64,000 bases of DNA from Bombilactobacillus bombi (GCF_003522965.1 NZ_CP031513.1:496001-560000); one strand, 5' to 3'. Numbered from the stretch's first letter, positions 45,262-53,570 are shown. A program made the numbers and translations. The notes: a model not told the origin generated them from the letters alone.

Positions 45262-46488
45262 ATGAATAAAAAAGTACTCATCGTAGAACCTAGTTTTTAT
45301 GGAGTATCTTTTGTAAAATCGGCAAAGAAAATGGGTTGTAAAGTTATTTGTGTAGTTAGTAGTTTAGCAAATCCAAAGAAGTATGGATATAATGGTTATT
45401 ATGATGATCTTATTCTAGCAGATATTAGAAGTAGCAGTAGCATATTAAAAGCTATTGGAGAAAGTGAGTATGATAACTTTGATGCAATTATTCCTGCAAC
45501 TGATTATGCAATTGCCGTAACCGCAAAAGTTGCTCAAAAATTAAAAATGTATGGAAATTCATATTTTGCGGCAAAATGTGCTAGGAATAAAGATTTGGCC
45601 CGAAAACAATTCTTGAAAGAAAACGTGCCGTCAGCAAATTTTGCAGTCGTAAAGACTTTGAAAGAGGCGCAAGAAGCCAGCCAATTAATTGGTTATCCCT
45701 TAATATTAAAACCAACAAATACGGCTAGTAGTATTGATGTATTTTATATTCAAAATAATGAAGAATTAAAAAGAAAATTTAATCAAATTACAAAATTAAA
45801 AAAAAGTTATATGGATTTTAAGGTACGTAATGAATATATATTAGAAGAGTATTTAGATGGACCAGAGTTCAGTGTGGAATTATTTTTAAATAATGATTCA
45901 ATTGAATTTGCTGAAGTTACCGAAAAACATACAACTGAACCACCCTATTTCGTTGAATTAATGCATATTTTTCCTACTACCATAGAAATCCAGCATAAGA
46001 AAGAAATTATTGAAACAGCTTATCAAGCAGCTCGTTCTCTAGATTTTCATAGTGGACCTACTCATATAGAGGTAAAATTAACCAGTAGCGGTCCTAAAAT
46101 TGTTGAAGTTAATGGTAGACCAGGCGGAGATCATATTACTTCTGACTTAATTTATGATTCATATGGAATTAATATATTTCAAAAAACAATTGATCTATAT
46201 TTAAATAATCAGGTAAGTATTACACCATCTTATAATGGTGCTGCTGCAATTAACTTTTTGTTTTCTAATAATAGTGGAAAATTTAATTCTATACAGGGAA
46301 TAAATTATATTAAATCGAGTCCATATTTCAAGAAATTAGAGATAGATGCAATTCCTGGACAAGTTATTTCAAAACCAACAAATTCTGATGATAGGATTGG
46401 ATATTATATTCTGAGCGGTAAAAATGGAGAACAATTAAAAAATGAGATATCTGAACTTAACAAAAAGATTAAAATTATTATTGATTAA
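45262..46488 (+). CDS. ATP-grasp ligase (amino-acid or peptide ligase type)
   Basis: A 408-residue ATP-grasp enzyme with a preATP domain (KKVLIVEPSFYGVSFVKSA), ATP-binding segment YPLILKPTNTASSIDVFYI, LEEYLDGPEFSVELFLN, and the Mg/ATP motif HIEVKL...KIVEVNGRPGGDH. This subgroup (BacD/carnosine-synthase-like) joins carboxylates to amines via acyl-phosphates. GGAGG ribosome site, 17 bases behind the MFS frame. Intact. A second, diverged ligase/MFS pair is at the right end of the window. Confidence 0.88.
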   Translation: MNKKVLIVEPSFYGVSFVKSAKKMGCKVICVVSSLANPKKYGYNGYYDDLILADIRSSSSILKAIGESEYDNFDAIIPATDYAIAVTAKVAQKLKMYGNSYFAAKCARNKDLARKQFLKENVPSANFAVVKTLKEAQEASQLIGYPLILKPTNTASSIDVFYIQNNEELKRKFNQITKLKKSYMDFKVRNEYILEEYLDGPEFSVELFLNNDSIEFAEVTEKHTTEPPYFVELMHIFPTTIEIQHKKEIIETAYQAARSLDFHSGPTHIEVKLTSSGPKIVEVNGRPGGDHITSDLIYDSYGINIFQKTIDLYLNNQVSITPSYNGAAAINFLFSNNSGKFNSIQGINYIKSSPYFKKLEIDAIPGQVISKPTNSDDRIGYYILSGKNGEQLKNEISELNKKIKIIID

Positions 46489-46802
46489 TTATTTAATTAC
46501 TTGATATAACCAATTATAAATAGATTTAGTAGCTAGTTTAAGTTCATGAGCAATCATTTCTAGTAACTAGCTTGGACGTAAATAGTTTAAAATTGTTTGC
46601 TTTAGTTTGGCATTCAATTTAGTTTTCCGCCCACATCTTTCCAGCTTATATTCAGCGTTTGCCTGTGCCACCTCAACTTGATAAGGTTGACAGCGAGACA
46701 ATTCATAAGAAATCGTAGGCAGCAATCGTTTTAACCGCGTAGTCATTTGGGCATTGTCCAGTCCTAGTTCACAAAAAGTTTTGATTTTAATTCGTTCGGA
46801 TT
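46489..46802 (-). pseudogene. IS30-family transposase N-terminal relic
   Basis: On the minus strand the sequence reads SERIKIKTFCELGLDNAQM, TISYELSRCQPYQ, AQANAEYKLERCGRK and NYLRPS, the DNA-binding N-terminal region of IS30 transposases, with a stop after LRPS and further debris (SIYNWLYQ). No DDE domain and no terminal repeats were seen. Confidence 0.75.
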
Positions 46803-46854
46803 AATTTTACAATCTACCATATAGTAATTATCGTCAAAAATATATTAGTAGCTT

Positions 46855-46884
46855 TTGACAGTTATTATTTTTTGATGTTATAGT
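46855..46884 (+). promoter_or_regulatory. Promoter upstream of the nitrilase-family gene
   Basis: TTGACA (46855-46860), an 18-base spacer and TATAGT (46879-46884). The gene starts 200 bases later; the long leader (46,885-47,090) carries no frame. Confidence 0.65.
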
Positions 46885-47090
46885 TTGTTGAACAAACAGA
46901 AAGTATTGGAAGACTGGGAGTGAGCATATTTCGGATATCAATTTGCAGGTTTCCCTCACAGGAGGTCATTATTTCCAACGTACATTAACAGATACAGTTG
47001 CTTAATTAATATTGGACAAAGTTACTAATTAAAATGATTTAAGCTTCAAGTGTTAGTTATCTTGGTGAATAGAAAGGATTTGGTGATTTT

Positions 47091-47945
47091 ATGAGAAATT
47101 TGCATTATTCTTTGCCTACTGGAAATTTGAGAGTTGCATTGGCACAAATGCAATCGATTGATGGTGATATTCAGCGCAATGTAGAACGTGCGGTTGAAAT
47201 GATTGAACAGGCAGCTGAAAAGAAAACCAAATTAATCGTTTTTCCAGAAAAGTATTTGACCGGTTATGTGCCAGAGCTAATAGCAGCTGACAAAGAAAAA
47301 TATACTCTTTCAGATAATGATGAGCGTTTATTGCCGTTATATGCTGCTTGTAAAAAGAATCATATAATTGCCATCGTTGGTGCACCAACTCGTGCCAATG
47401 GGAATATTTATATCTCTTCTATAGTTATTTCATCTAAAGGCGAAGAAAAGATTCGATATCATAAAATGACTCTTTTCCAAAGTGAGAAGAAGCTTTATAC
47501 CGGAGATATTAACATGGTAATTTTGAGTTTAGGTGATTGGAAATTAGGATTGGGAATTTGTTATGATGCAGGTTTTTCGGAACACGCAAGATTGTTAGCA
47601 CAGGCAGGCTGCCATGCATACCTGGTTAGCTCATTATTCAGCAAAGGTAACGGCTATAATGAAGCTAAGATTTGGTTTCCTGCTCGCGCGCTAGATAATA
47701 CAATGTTTGTTACGATGACTAATTATGTGGGGAAAACAGGTGATTGGCAAACATGTGGAGCTAGTGGTATTTGGAATCCTATGGGACATTTAATTGCTGG
47801 TGCTTCCGAGACAGAGCCAAATTTAATTATTGCAGATTTATGCCCAAATGATATTAAAGAGGCGCGACTTGGAGAACAAATGCTGTCAGATTCTAGTTAC
47901 TATCATGTTAGTGGTTTCAAGATTGTCACTGTTGAAATGGAGTAG
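47091..47945 (+). CDS. Carbon-nitrogen hydrolase (nitrilase superfamily)
   Basis: A 284-residue amidase-type enzyme. The Glu-Lys-Cys triad is visible: Glu in VFPEKYLTGY, Lys in RYHKMTLFQSEKK and Cys in LGLGICYDAGFSEHARLLA. Closest by eye to N-carbamoylputrescine amidase/beta-ureidopropionase-like members, but the substrate is not readable. AAAGGATTTGG precedes the ATG. Base use resembles the core genes more than its neighbours do. A scrambled copy of its last 40 codons lies at 61,256. Confidence 0.88.
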   Translation: MRNLHYSLPTGNLRVALAQMQSIDGDIQRNVERAVEMIEQAAEKKTKLIVFPEKYLTGYVPELIAADKEKYTLSDNDERLLPLYAACKKNHIIAIVGAPTRANGNIYISSIVISSKGEEKIRYHKMTLFQSEKKLYTGDINMVILSLGDWKLGLGICYDAGFSEHARLLAQAGCHAYLVSSLFSKGNGYNEAKIWFPARALDNTMFVTMTNYVGKTGDWQTCGASGIWNPMGHLIAGASETEPNLIIADLCPNDIKEARLGEQMLSDSSYYHVSGFKIVTVEME

Positions 47946-48015
47946 GTAAATTGTTGGTTGAAGATAAAATATTGTTGCTATTTTTTTTAAACCATGGGCA
48001 ATGCAATGTTAAGGA

Positions 48016-48309
48016 ATGCTGCACAACACACCTGTTTTATTTATGATTTATGCGCTGGTTGTCGCTCCAGTTATTGAAGAGTTGCTTTTTTGAGGATATT
48101 TGATAAATGTGATATTTTCTCACACTAGTTATCTTGGCATTATTTGTAGTGCGGTAATCTTTGGAGTAGTGCATATCTCGACCGATCCTATTTATTTCTT
48201 CTCTAAATTTATCTTGGTAATATTACTAGGAATAATCTATGAGAAAACAAAAAATATTAAAGCTAGTATAATAGTTCATTTATTGCAAGTATTGCTGGTA
48301 TTTCTTTAA
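48016..48309 (+). pseudogene. Truncated CPBP-family intramembrane protease with a nonsense codon
   Basis: The frame holds LVVAPVIEELLF-stop-GYLINVIFS, the EExxxR motif of CPBP (Abi) proteases with TGA in place of the Arg codon CGA, then VIFGVVHISTDP (second motif, His). 5' end lost, and at about 48,285 it runs into the FtsX relic. CPBP proteins often serve bacteriocin self-immunity. Confidence 0.7.
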
Positions 48310-48647
48310 TTACTGCTGGTATGGGAATTATGACAACTATGACAGCTAATATTGCTGAAAGAACTCAAGAAATTGGCATAAGACGTTCTCTAGGAGCTTC
48401 TAAACAAGATATTACAGAACAATTTTTATTAGAAGGGATTATCCTCACTTTATCTGGTGGCGTAATTTCAATTATACTGGCATTGATAATCCAACGGCTT
48501 GTCTCTATGATTAAAATAAATTTAATTATTATTTATACTAATAATATTGTTGCTGTAATTATTATAGTCTTGATAATCGGGACGCTGTTTAGTTGGATTC
48601 CTGCTAAAAAAGCTTCAAAAAATAATATTTTAGACTTAATTCGATAG
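48285..48647 (+). pseudogene. C-terminal relic of an FtsX/MacB-type ABC permease
   Basis: Reads ASIAGISLITAGMGIMTTMT, then ERTQEIGIRRSLGASKQDI and FSWIPAKKASKNNILDLIR, the typical end of FtsX-like permeases of antimicrobial-peptide transporters. About 120 residues of a normal 400 or more remain; there is no proper start. Confidence 0.75.
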
Positions 48648-48699
48648 ATTCTATAGAAATATAATGAGCAAAATAATATCTATGTAAGGAGTAGTTTCA

Positions 48700-48837
48700 A
48701 TGAATATTGCATTATGCTTACAAAAATTAAAAGAAACCAAACACAAACACAAAAATATTAAAAGTAAAAATAGCTGTATAAGTATGGCTTGTTCTTTTAG
48801 ACAATTTCATAGTAATTATAGTATTCTATGTAAGTGA
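48700..48837 (+). CDS. Small Cys-containing peptide (45 residues), possible peptide antibiotic or relic
   Basis: An ATG at 48700 with AAGGAG at 8-base spacing opens a 45-codon frame: a Lys/His-rich first half (KETKHKHKNIKSK) and a second half with Cys at 26, 31 and 44 plus several Ser (SCISMACSF...SNYSILCK). I do not recognise it. The adjacent transporter and CPBP relics make a bacteriocin-like role conceivable, but it could equally be a random or residual frame. Confidence 0.4.
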   Translation: MNIALCLQKLKETKHKHKNIKSKNSCISMACSFRQFHSNYSILCK

Positions 48838-49036
48838 AGTTATTAATTATTATATTTGTGCGGTTGGTAATCAATTAATATAATAGACTTTAACAAGACT
48901 TAACTAAAATAATTTGTGCACCAAATAACCATTTGTGAATAATCTTAAATTAATAAATATTTTTTGATCTTACTAAATAATTTTATTATAAACGTAATAT
49001 GATTTAGGGGCTATTTATTATAAATAGCTCCTTTTT

Positions 49037-49318
49037 TTATTTAAAAAGATCTGAATGGGAACCAGTGTCAATGAAACGTATAAATTCGCCGTCATATTTA
49101 TAAATCAATAACCAATCTGGTTTAATATGTAAATCACGCTCTGGCTTTCTATTCACCAAAGGGTGATCGGTATAATGTGGTTCTAACGGTTCATCTTGTA
49201 ACAACTTATAATAAACAGTTTTAAAATCCTCTTTTTTATAGTGACCACCTCGCAGTATCGTTTTATAATGCTTTTTAAACTGGCATTCAAAGGCAAGTTT
49301 ATATACAAAATCAGTCAT
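49037..49318 (-). CDS. yafQ: YafQ-family toxin, copy 2 (antitoxin truncated)
   Basis: A 93-residue toxin about 90% identical to the copy at 32,908, with the catalytic-type TGSHSDLF end intact. The gene begins in the surviving tail of dinJ, so its ribosome site is kept, but the antitoxin's DNA-binding part and promoter are gone. It may be silent, or held in check by the DinJ made at 33,182. Confidence 0.85.
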   Translation of the reverse strand: MTDFVYKLAFECQFKKHYKTILRGGHYKKEDFKTVYYKLLQDEPLEPHYTDHPLVNRKPERDLHIKPDWLLIYKYDGEFIRFIDTGSHSDLFK

Positions 49319-49379
49319 TTAACCAGTTCAAACCTTCCTCAGGATTATTAAATTCAAGATAATCTTGACTTTTCATAGG
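49311..49379 (-). pseudogene. C-terminal fragment of dinJ
   Basis: This segment is almost identical to 33,182-33,247 and encodes MKSQDYLEFNNPEEGLNWLND. The homology stops sharply at about 49,379, where recombinase sequence begins. Confidence 0.8.
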
Positions 49380-49685
49380 TGTATCTGATCCTAATTTACG
49401 AAGTTTGTTGACTAACTTGGTAGTTGTTGAGTTAATGAGTTACGTTGCTCAAAGCGAACGTGAAAAAATTAGACAGTGGCAACTGAAGGTATTGGAATAG
49501 CTAAGAAAAAAGGAGTTTATATAGGCACACAACAAGAATATTCAGCACATGCTGCCAATCCACAAAAACTAGCAATTTATCATGCTGTTGTGCGAGATCT
49601 TAAAGAGCAGAAATCCGTTTTATCAATTAGTAAGAAATATGGCTTAGCACGAGCGACAGTTTATCGAATTAAATCTAATATCTAA
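49380..49685 (+). pseudogene. Serine recombinase (resolvase/invertase) C-terminal relic
   Basis: Reads NLRSLLTNLVVVVELMSYVA-like sequence and QSEREKIRQ, then a frameshift near 49,475, then TEGIGIAKKKGVYIGT and the terminal helix-turn-helix SISKKYGLARATVYRIKS. The catalytic N-terminal domain is missing; its place is taken by the dinJ fragment. Confidence 0.75.
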
Positions 49686-49882
49686 CAATTATTTCTTAAA
49701 ATCTAATAAAATAAAAAGGTGTGAGAGCATGGCTCTTACATTAAAACTTTAGTTGCTAATTCCTTGCGCCTCACGTTGGTCGTTACAAGTAGTTAAGAAA
49801 AATCCCCAGCCAGTAATATTCTTATATTCATTGAATAATAATTCGAAATTTAGTACAATATTAAGTACAAGGAAGCAAAACT

Positions 49883-50242
49883 ATGACTTTAGCACTAAAT
49901 CAAAGTGATTTTCGCGCACATTTAAAAAATATTTAGATCAAGTTAATGATGAAGATGAAACTGTATATGTTACAAGATCCAATCAACGTTCCGTAGCAGT
50001 AAAAATGGATTGGCTAGAACGAGCTTTGAAGGCGAAAGAAGGATCGTTAGAATATGCAATCGCTCGAAATCAATTAATTAAAAGTCAGGTTTTACCTGAC
50101 GATAAGATTGTGGAATCAAACGATAGTTATTGAAATCAATTTTAAGAGATGAAAAGACTAAAATTTAAACCCAGAAAAACTTTTAATGCAGATTTAAAGA
50201 GATTAGCAAGTTTAGATCACACAATCATTGACGAAGTTCGAG
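49883..50242 (+). pseudogene. Dead copy of the Phd antitoxin/toxin pair
   Basis: Over 90% identical to 50,853-51,225. Two bases are missing in the A run after codon 12, twelve are lost around 50,003, the last Trp codon is TGA, and the toxin frame breaks off after about 30 codons at 50,242. The upstream TAGTAC/GTACAA operator arms are still there. Confidence 0.8.
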
Positions 50243-50263
50243 CTAAAAAATTAGAGGTTACAA

Positions 50264-50607
50264 ATGAATATAAAAGAAAATATTATATCTAAGATATTAA
50301 AACAAATTAAAAAAACAGAATTATGGAATAGTAAAGAAGAATTTAATATGTCATCTAAAAAAAATATAAGTTATGACTCAATAAATGGAAATTTAATAAT
50401 TTATATTTATAACAACAAAAAAACATACCAATAAGTTACGAAGCCTTAAGATATTTTGAAATTATTACAATGATTATAAATAAAAGTAATATAAATCACG
50501 AAACAAATATATGTTGGAATAAAGATAGCGTAGACTACATTCAATTAATAATAAATAAAGAAAATTATAAAAAACTAGAAGAACTATCTAAAGGAGCATT
50601 CAACTAA
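50264..50607 (+). pseudogene. Frameshifted hypothetical gene inserted between the two Phd copies
   Basis: The ATG at 50264 gives NIKENIISKILKQIKKTELW and 35 further residues, then a stop; in the next frame PISYEALRYFEIITMIINKS and LIINKENYKKLEELSKGAFN follow to 50,607. One lost or gained base at the A7 run near 50,430 would make a protein of about 115 residues. Family not recognised; very AT-rich and acidic-to-neutral, like small immunity proteins. Confidence 0.5.
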
Positions 50608-50619
50608 TTATTAATAAAA

Positions 50620-50796
50620 TTAATAATCACGTTCTAAAGCACGTTTACGCGCCATTAGACGTCTTTTAATTAAATCTGGAGAGGAACTAGTACTCTTTTC
50701 CTGAACAATGTCCTGCTTAATTACAGAGGCTAATTGAGTTGTTTGTTGCTGATTAGCTTGATCAATTTTAGAAAGCAATAACTCATTTATATTCAT
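50620..50796 (-). CDS. Possible small hypothetical protein
   Basis: A 58-codon minus-strand frame (MNINELLLSKIDQANQQQTT, then RRLMARKRALERDY), divergent from the Phd antitoxin. No Shine-Dalgarno, no recognised domain; its 5' end touches the antitoxin control region. Could be a gene fragment. Confidence 0.3.
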   Translation of the reverse strand: MNINELLLSKIDQANQQQTTQLASVIKQDIVQEKSTSSSPDLIKRRLMARKRALERDY

Positions 50797-50815
50797 TGAA
50801 TAATAATTTGAAATA

Positions 50816-50835
50816 TTGTACAATGTTAAGTACAA
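50816..50835. promoter_or_regulatory. Operator of the Phd/toxin module
   Basis: TTGTAC-AATGTTAA-GTACAA, an inverted repeat directly upstream of the antitoxin gene and overlapping a TACAAT -10. The same arms occur before the dead copy. Confidence 0.65.
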
Positions 50836-50852
50836 AAAAGGGGGGTAATACT

Positions 50853-51128
50853 ATGACTTTGGCACTAACTCAAAGTGATTTTCGAGCACATTTAAAAAAA
50901 TATTTAGATCAAGTTAATGATGAAGATGAAACTGTATATGTTACAAGATCCAATCAACGTTCTGTAGCGGTAATTTCCCAAGAAAAAATGGATTGGATGG
51001 AACGAGCTTTGAAGGCTAAAGAAGGATCTTTAGAATATGCAGTCGCTCGAGATCAATTAATTAAAAGTCAGGTCTTACCTGACGATAAGATTGTGGAATC
51101 TAACGATAGTTATTGGAATCAATTTTAA
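50853..51128 (+). CDS. Phd/YefM-family antitoxin
   Basis: A 91-residue antitoxin: LALTQSDFRAHLKKYLDQVN, YVTRSNQRSVAVISQEKMDW, and a toxin-binding tail ending SNDSYWNQF. The Phd/YefM N-terminal DNA-binding fold is clear. The ATG at 50853 follows AAGGGGGG; the ATG at 50796 lies before the operator. The toxin gene follows after 3 bases. Confidence 0.88.
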   Translation: MTLALTQSDFRAHLKKYLDQVNDEDETVYVTRSNQRSVAVISQEKMDWMERALKAKEGSLEYAVARDQLIKSQVLPDDKIVESNDSYWNQF

Positions 51129-51131
51129 GAG

Positions 51132-51428
51132 ATGAAAAGACTAAAATTTAAACCCAGAAAAACTTTTAATGCAGATTTAAAGAGATTAGCCAGTTTAGAT
51201 CACACAATAATTGACGAAGTTCGAGAGGCAATTGATTTGTTAATCGAACAAAGAGAATTACCGCCAGAATTTAAAGACCACAAACTGAACCGACAGATGT
51301 CAGAATACAATGAGTTTCATTTACGAGATACACCTAAAAACAACGTTCCCAATGATATCAACGATGTATTAGTTGTTTATAGAATTGATGAAGATGAATT
51401 AGTTTTAATTGGTGTTAGAGTAGGCTAA
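51132..51428 (+). CDS. YafQ/RelE-family toxin truncated by a premature stop
   Basis: A 98-residue frame, KRLKFKPRKTFNADLKRLAS at the start, ending VVYRIDEDELVLIGVRVG. In frame beyond the TAA (51,426-51,428) the sequence continues HDRLFPGQNGSKKYRKNLK to a TAA at 51,486. Family members end with GSHxxLF, so TCA-to-TAA (Ser to stop) removed the catalytic-type His and the last 19 residues. The toxin is probably inactive unless the stop is read through. Confidence 0.8.
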   Translation: MKRLKFKPRKTFNADLKRLASLDHTIIDEVREAIDLLIEQRELPPEFKDHKLNRQMSEYNEFHLRDTPKNNVPNDINDVLVVYRIDEDELVLIGVRVG

Positions 51429-51501
51429 CATGACCGTTTATTTCCAGGACAAAATGGTTCTAAAAAATATCGTAAAAATTTGAAATAAGTTATTGGTAAA
51501 T

Positions 51502-51549
51502 AAAAAGCCATTCCTATCATGATTAAGAATGATAGGAATGGCTTTTTTA
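51502..51549 (+). terminator. Terminator after the Phd/toxin module
   Basis: A perfect 19-base-pair stem, 51502-51520 with 51529-51547 (AAAGCCATTCCTATCAT arm), with T6. Confidence 0.9.
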
Positions 51550-51980
51550 TATAATTAGATGACAACTATTTTGATTATCCTAATGCTAACTAATGCTCAT
51601 CTAACCAGTAAGCAAAGAGTTTTAAAACTACTTGAACAATTATTGGAACGATAATCAAGTATTTGTTTATTAAGGCGTCTATAAGGATCTTAATAAAAAA
51701 CTTAAAGACAGATATTGCAGAGTATTGATATGAATTAATAAAGAGTATAAGGAAACCCGATATCATGTCGCTTTGCGACCTGCTACATTGGCTGTGCCAA
51801 TGCGGTTTCTTAGCTCTTCAATTCGATATCAAAATTTGTTGTTTTAATCCCTAATCATGGACAGCTCCATCTAAATGGATTTGCTTTTAAATCAACGTTT
51901 TGTTGCTATCCATATATAATGACAATCCGGAATGATGGATAGCACTTTTTGTCCTTAAAAATGAAAGCAGGTAACTTAGG
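51550..51980. other. Leader of the ribbon-helix-helix genes, plasmid-like
   Basis: No gene. It contains several short dyads: CGATATC...GATATCG across 51,757-51,834, CGCTTTGCG at 51,770, and GCTATCCAT/ATGGATAGC across 51,914-51,943. Dyads before a pair of small DNA-binding proteins are what a mobilisation origin or partition site looks like, but no known nic sequence is recognisable. Confidence 0.4.
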
Positions 51981-52268
51981 ATGGATTTATATGTTAGAAA
52001 TATTGAACCAGAAATTATGGCAAGTATTCGTTTGAATTTGAAAGATATAAAGAAAAAAGTTATTCCAATGAGTCAAAGTGAATATGTTAATCAGCTTTTA
52101 AAACAGGCATTAACTTCTAACTTTTACGAGTATAAGAAAGATATTTTTGATCAAACTATTGGAACCTTAACTGATAAATTTGAAGAATTTATCGAATCTA
52201 ATAACGAGCTATTAAAGTTATTTGCAGGAATTGAAGAGGAGGATCTTGAAGATGAACAAGGTAAGTAA
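51981..52268 (+). CDS. Ribbon-helix-helix-like plasmid accessory protein
   Basis: A 95-residue protein: DLYVRNIEPEIMASIRLNLK, then PMSQSEYVNQLLKQAL looks like a CopG/MobC-type ribbon-helix-helix (about residues 1-50), followed by an acidic helical tail (SNNELLKLFAGIEEEDLEDE). Lactobacillar plasmids carry such genes ahead of the relaxase. Translationally coupled to the next gene by a 17-base overlap. Confidence 0.6.
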   Translation: MDLYVRNIEPEIMASIRLNLKDIKKKVIPMSQSEYVNQLLKQALTSNFYEYKKDIFDQTIGTLTDKFEEFIESNNELLKLFAGIEEEDLEDEQGK

Positions 52269-52653
52269 AAATAATTTAGTTGACCGCCATATTTTTTTAT
52301 CGACAAGTAATTTGAGCTTTTTAGACGAGTATATTGCTAGTCATGTTACGGTCAATAATTATTCTGAAGCCATGCGAGAAATTTTATATGCAGCAGATAT
52401 TAACGACAAAAAAGAAAAAGCTAAATTAAATGCGATTGGTAAAGATACTTCAATTATCTTAGAGATGTTAAAAAATAATGATGAAGAGAAATATTTAGAA
52501 GCTAAAAAGCAGGTAGAAACAGAAATCCAAAGACAAGTAACTAGAGAATCAAACTCAACAAGTTCTAAATCTGACAAGAAATCTTCTACAAGTACTTCTT
52601 CTTCAACTTCTAAATTAGATTTATCTTTTTTAGGATTGTATAATAGCTTATAA
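52252..52653 (+). CDS. Second plasmid-type accessory protein with Ser/Thr-rich linker
   Basis: A 133-residue protein starting at ATG 52252 behind GAGGAGG. Residues 1-50 resemble a ribbon-helix-helix (DRHIFLSTSNLSFLDEYIAS, NNYSEAMREILYAADI), then a helix, then a Ser/Thr/Lys low-complexity tract (about residues 98-123) and a short hydrophobic end (LDLSFLGLYNSL) that may be a docking peptide. Forms a pair with 51,981. No relaxase or Rep gene is left nearby. Confidence 0.6.
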   Translation: MNKVSKNNLVDRHIFLSTSNLSFLDEYIASHVTVNNYSEAMREILYAADINDKKEKAKLNAIGKDTSIILEMLKNNDEEKYLEAKKQVETEIQRQVTRESNSTSSKSDKKSSTSTSSSTSKLDLSFLGLYNSL

Positions 52654-52939
52654 TTGTCTTGTATTTGTTAATAGGTTAAGTATATAAATACAAATAAGTC
52701 ACAAACAAGAACAAGGTAAAAAAGGATCTGTAGCAGAGTACTATTCTAAACCTTCAATGGCTAAAGGCTATGGAACAGTCTTCACTTCAGTAGTCAGAAA
52801 GGCCAACTTCCAGTTGTACAAGCTGTAGGTGTTGTTTGTATATATTTTTCCTAACAGTTATAACATGAAGTTTTTTTAGAAATTATGGTTTCAAAAAGTG
52901 GTCCGATTCCAGTATATGACCATGGTATCAGTGTCTCTT

Positions 52940-53364
52940 TTATAGCTTTATTACACCCATCTTAATATTTTTAATAGATTTATAAGTTTCTATTTTTTTA
53001 TTTATTTCTACAAACTCAATATTACTATTTATATCTTTAATTGATTCTTTAGTAGAAGTGATTTTTGGTTTACCTATATCTTTCTCTTTAAATAATAATT
53101 GACGATTTAAATTAGACAATTCAAAGGGATTTCCATTAGTTGGTCCAAATATCCATATATTTCCGTATCGGTTAATTTATGATACAATTTTTTTAATTTA
53201 ATATTTATTTCTTTAATAGTATTTTTTCCATTACATAAATATAATAAATTCTAAATTATATGATCACTATCTTCTATCTCTATAAAAGTTCTCGGAGTTC
53301 CTCCGATAGTAATGCTTCCTTTTATAGGTACGACTAGTATGTGATTTTTCACTTTTGGCCTCAT
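52940..53364 (-). pseudogene. Broken ThiF/E1-like peptide-modifying protein (MccB or TOMM-partner type)
   Basis: From ATG 53364 (AAGGTG site) the minus strand reads MRPKVKNHILVVPIKGSIT, GGTPRTFIEIEDSDHII, a stop, then LYLCNGKNTIKEINIKLKKL, the peptide-clamp (RRE) start of such proteins. The Rossmann core is deleted, and in another frame the E1 motif ELSNLNRQLLFKEKDIGKPK follows, ending in IETYKSIKNI at 52,940. These enzymes adenylate the terminal Asn in microcin C maturation or present leaders to YcaO proteins. Confidence 0.65.
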
Positions 53365-53471
53365 AATACACCTTGCTTAAGATTAAAAATAAATAAATTT
53401 ATAAAATTAATTATTAAATATTATTAATATATGGTATTGTAATTATATCGAAAGTTTTTGGAGTTGATTTC

Positions 53472-53534
53472 ATGAAACTTATTGTTATTAAAAAAGACAG
53501 TGAGCGGGCCTCATCAATCTTTGAATATAATTAA
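53472..53534 (+). CDS. 20-residue peptide ending in Asn, possible MccA-like precursor
   Basis: The ATG at 53472 sits 8-9 bases behind TTGGAG. The peptide starts MKLIVIKKDS and ends FEYN with the stop directly after Asn. It is followed within 10 bases by a good terminator, giving a tiny separate transcript, and is divergent from the broken ThiF-like gene at 52,940-53,364. Microcin C precursors are short peptides with a C-terminal Asn and a terminator behind them. Without that context it would not be called. Confidence 0.45.
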   Translation: MKLIVIKKDSERASSIFEYN

Positions 53535-53543
53535 TTTACTAGA

Positions 53544-53570
53544 AAAAGTTAGGTTATCCTGACTTTTTTT
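53544..53570 (+). terminator. Terminator after the 20-residue peptide gene
   Basis: AAAAGTTAGG/CCTGACTTTT (one G-U) with a 4-base loop and a T7 run. Confidence 0.8.

Noticed and set aside
52681-52830. Short + strand frame reading EQGKKGSVAEYYSKPSMAKG as a relaxase or phage gene start
   Set aside because: Too short, no ribosome site, and no motif I can assign; left as unassigned debris.
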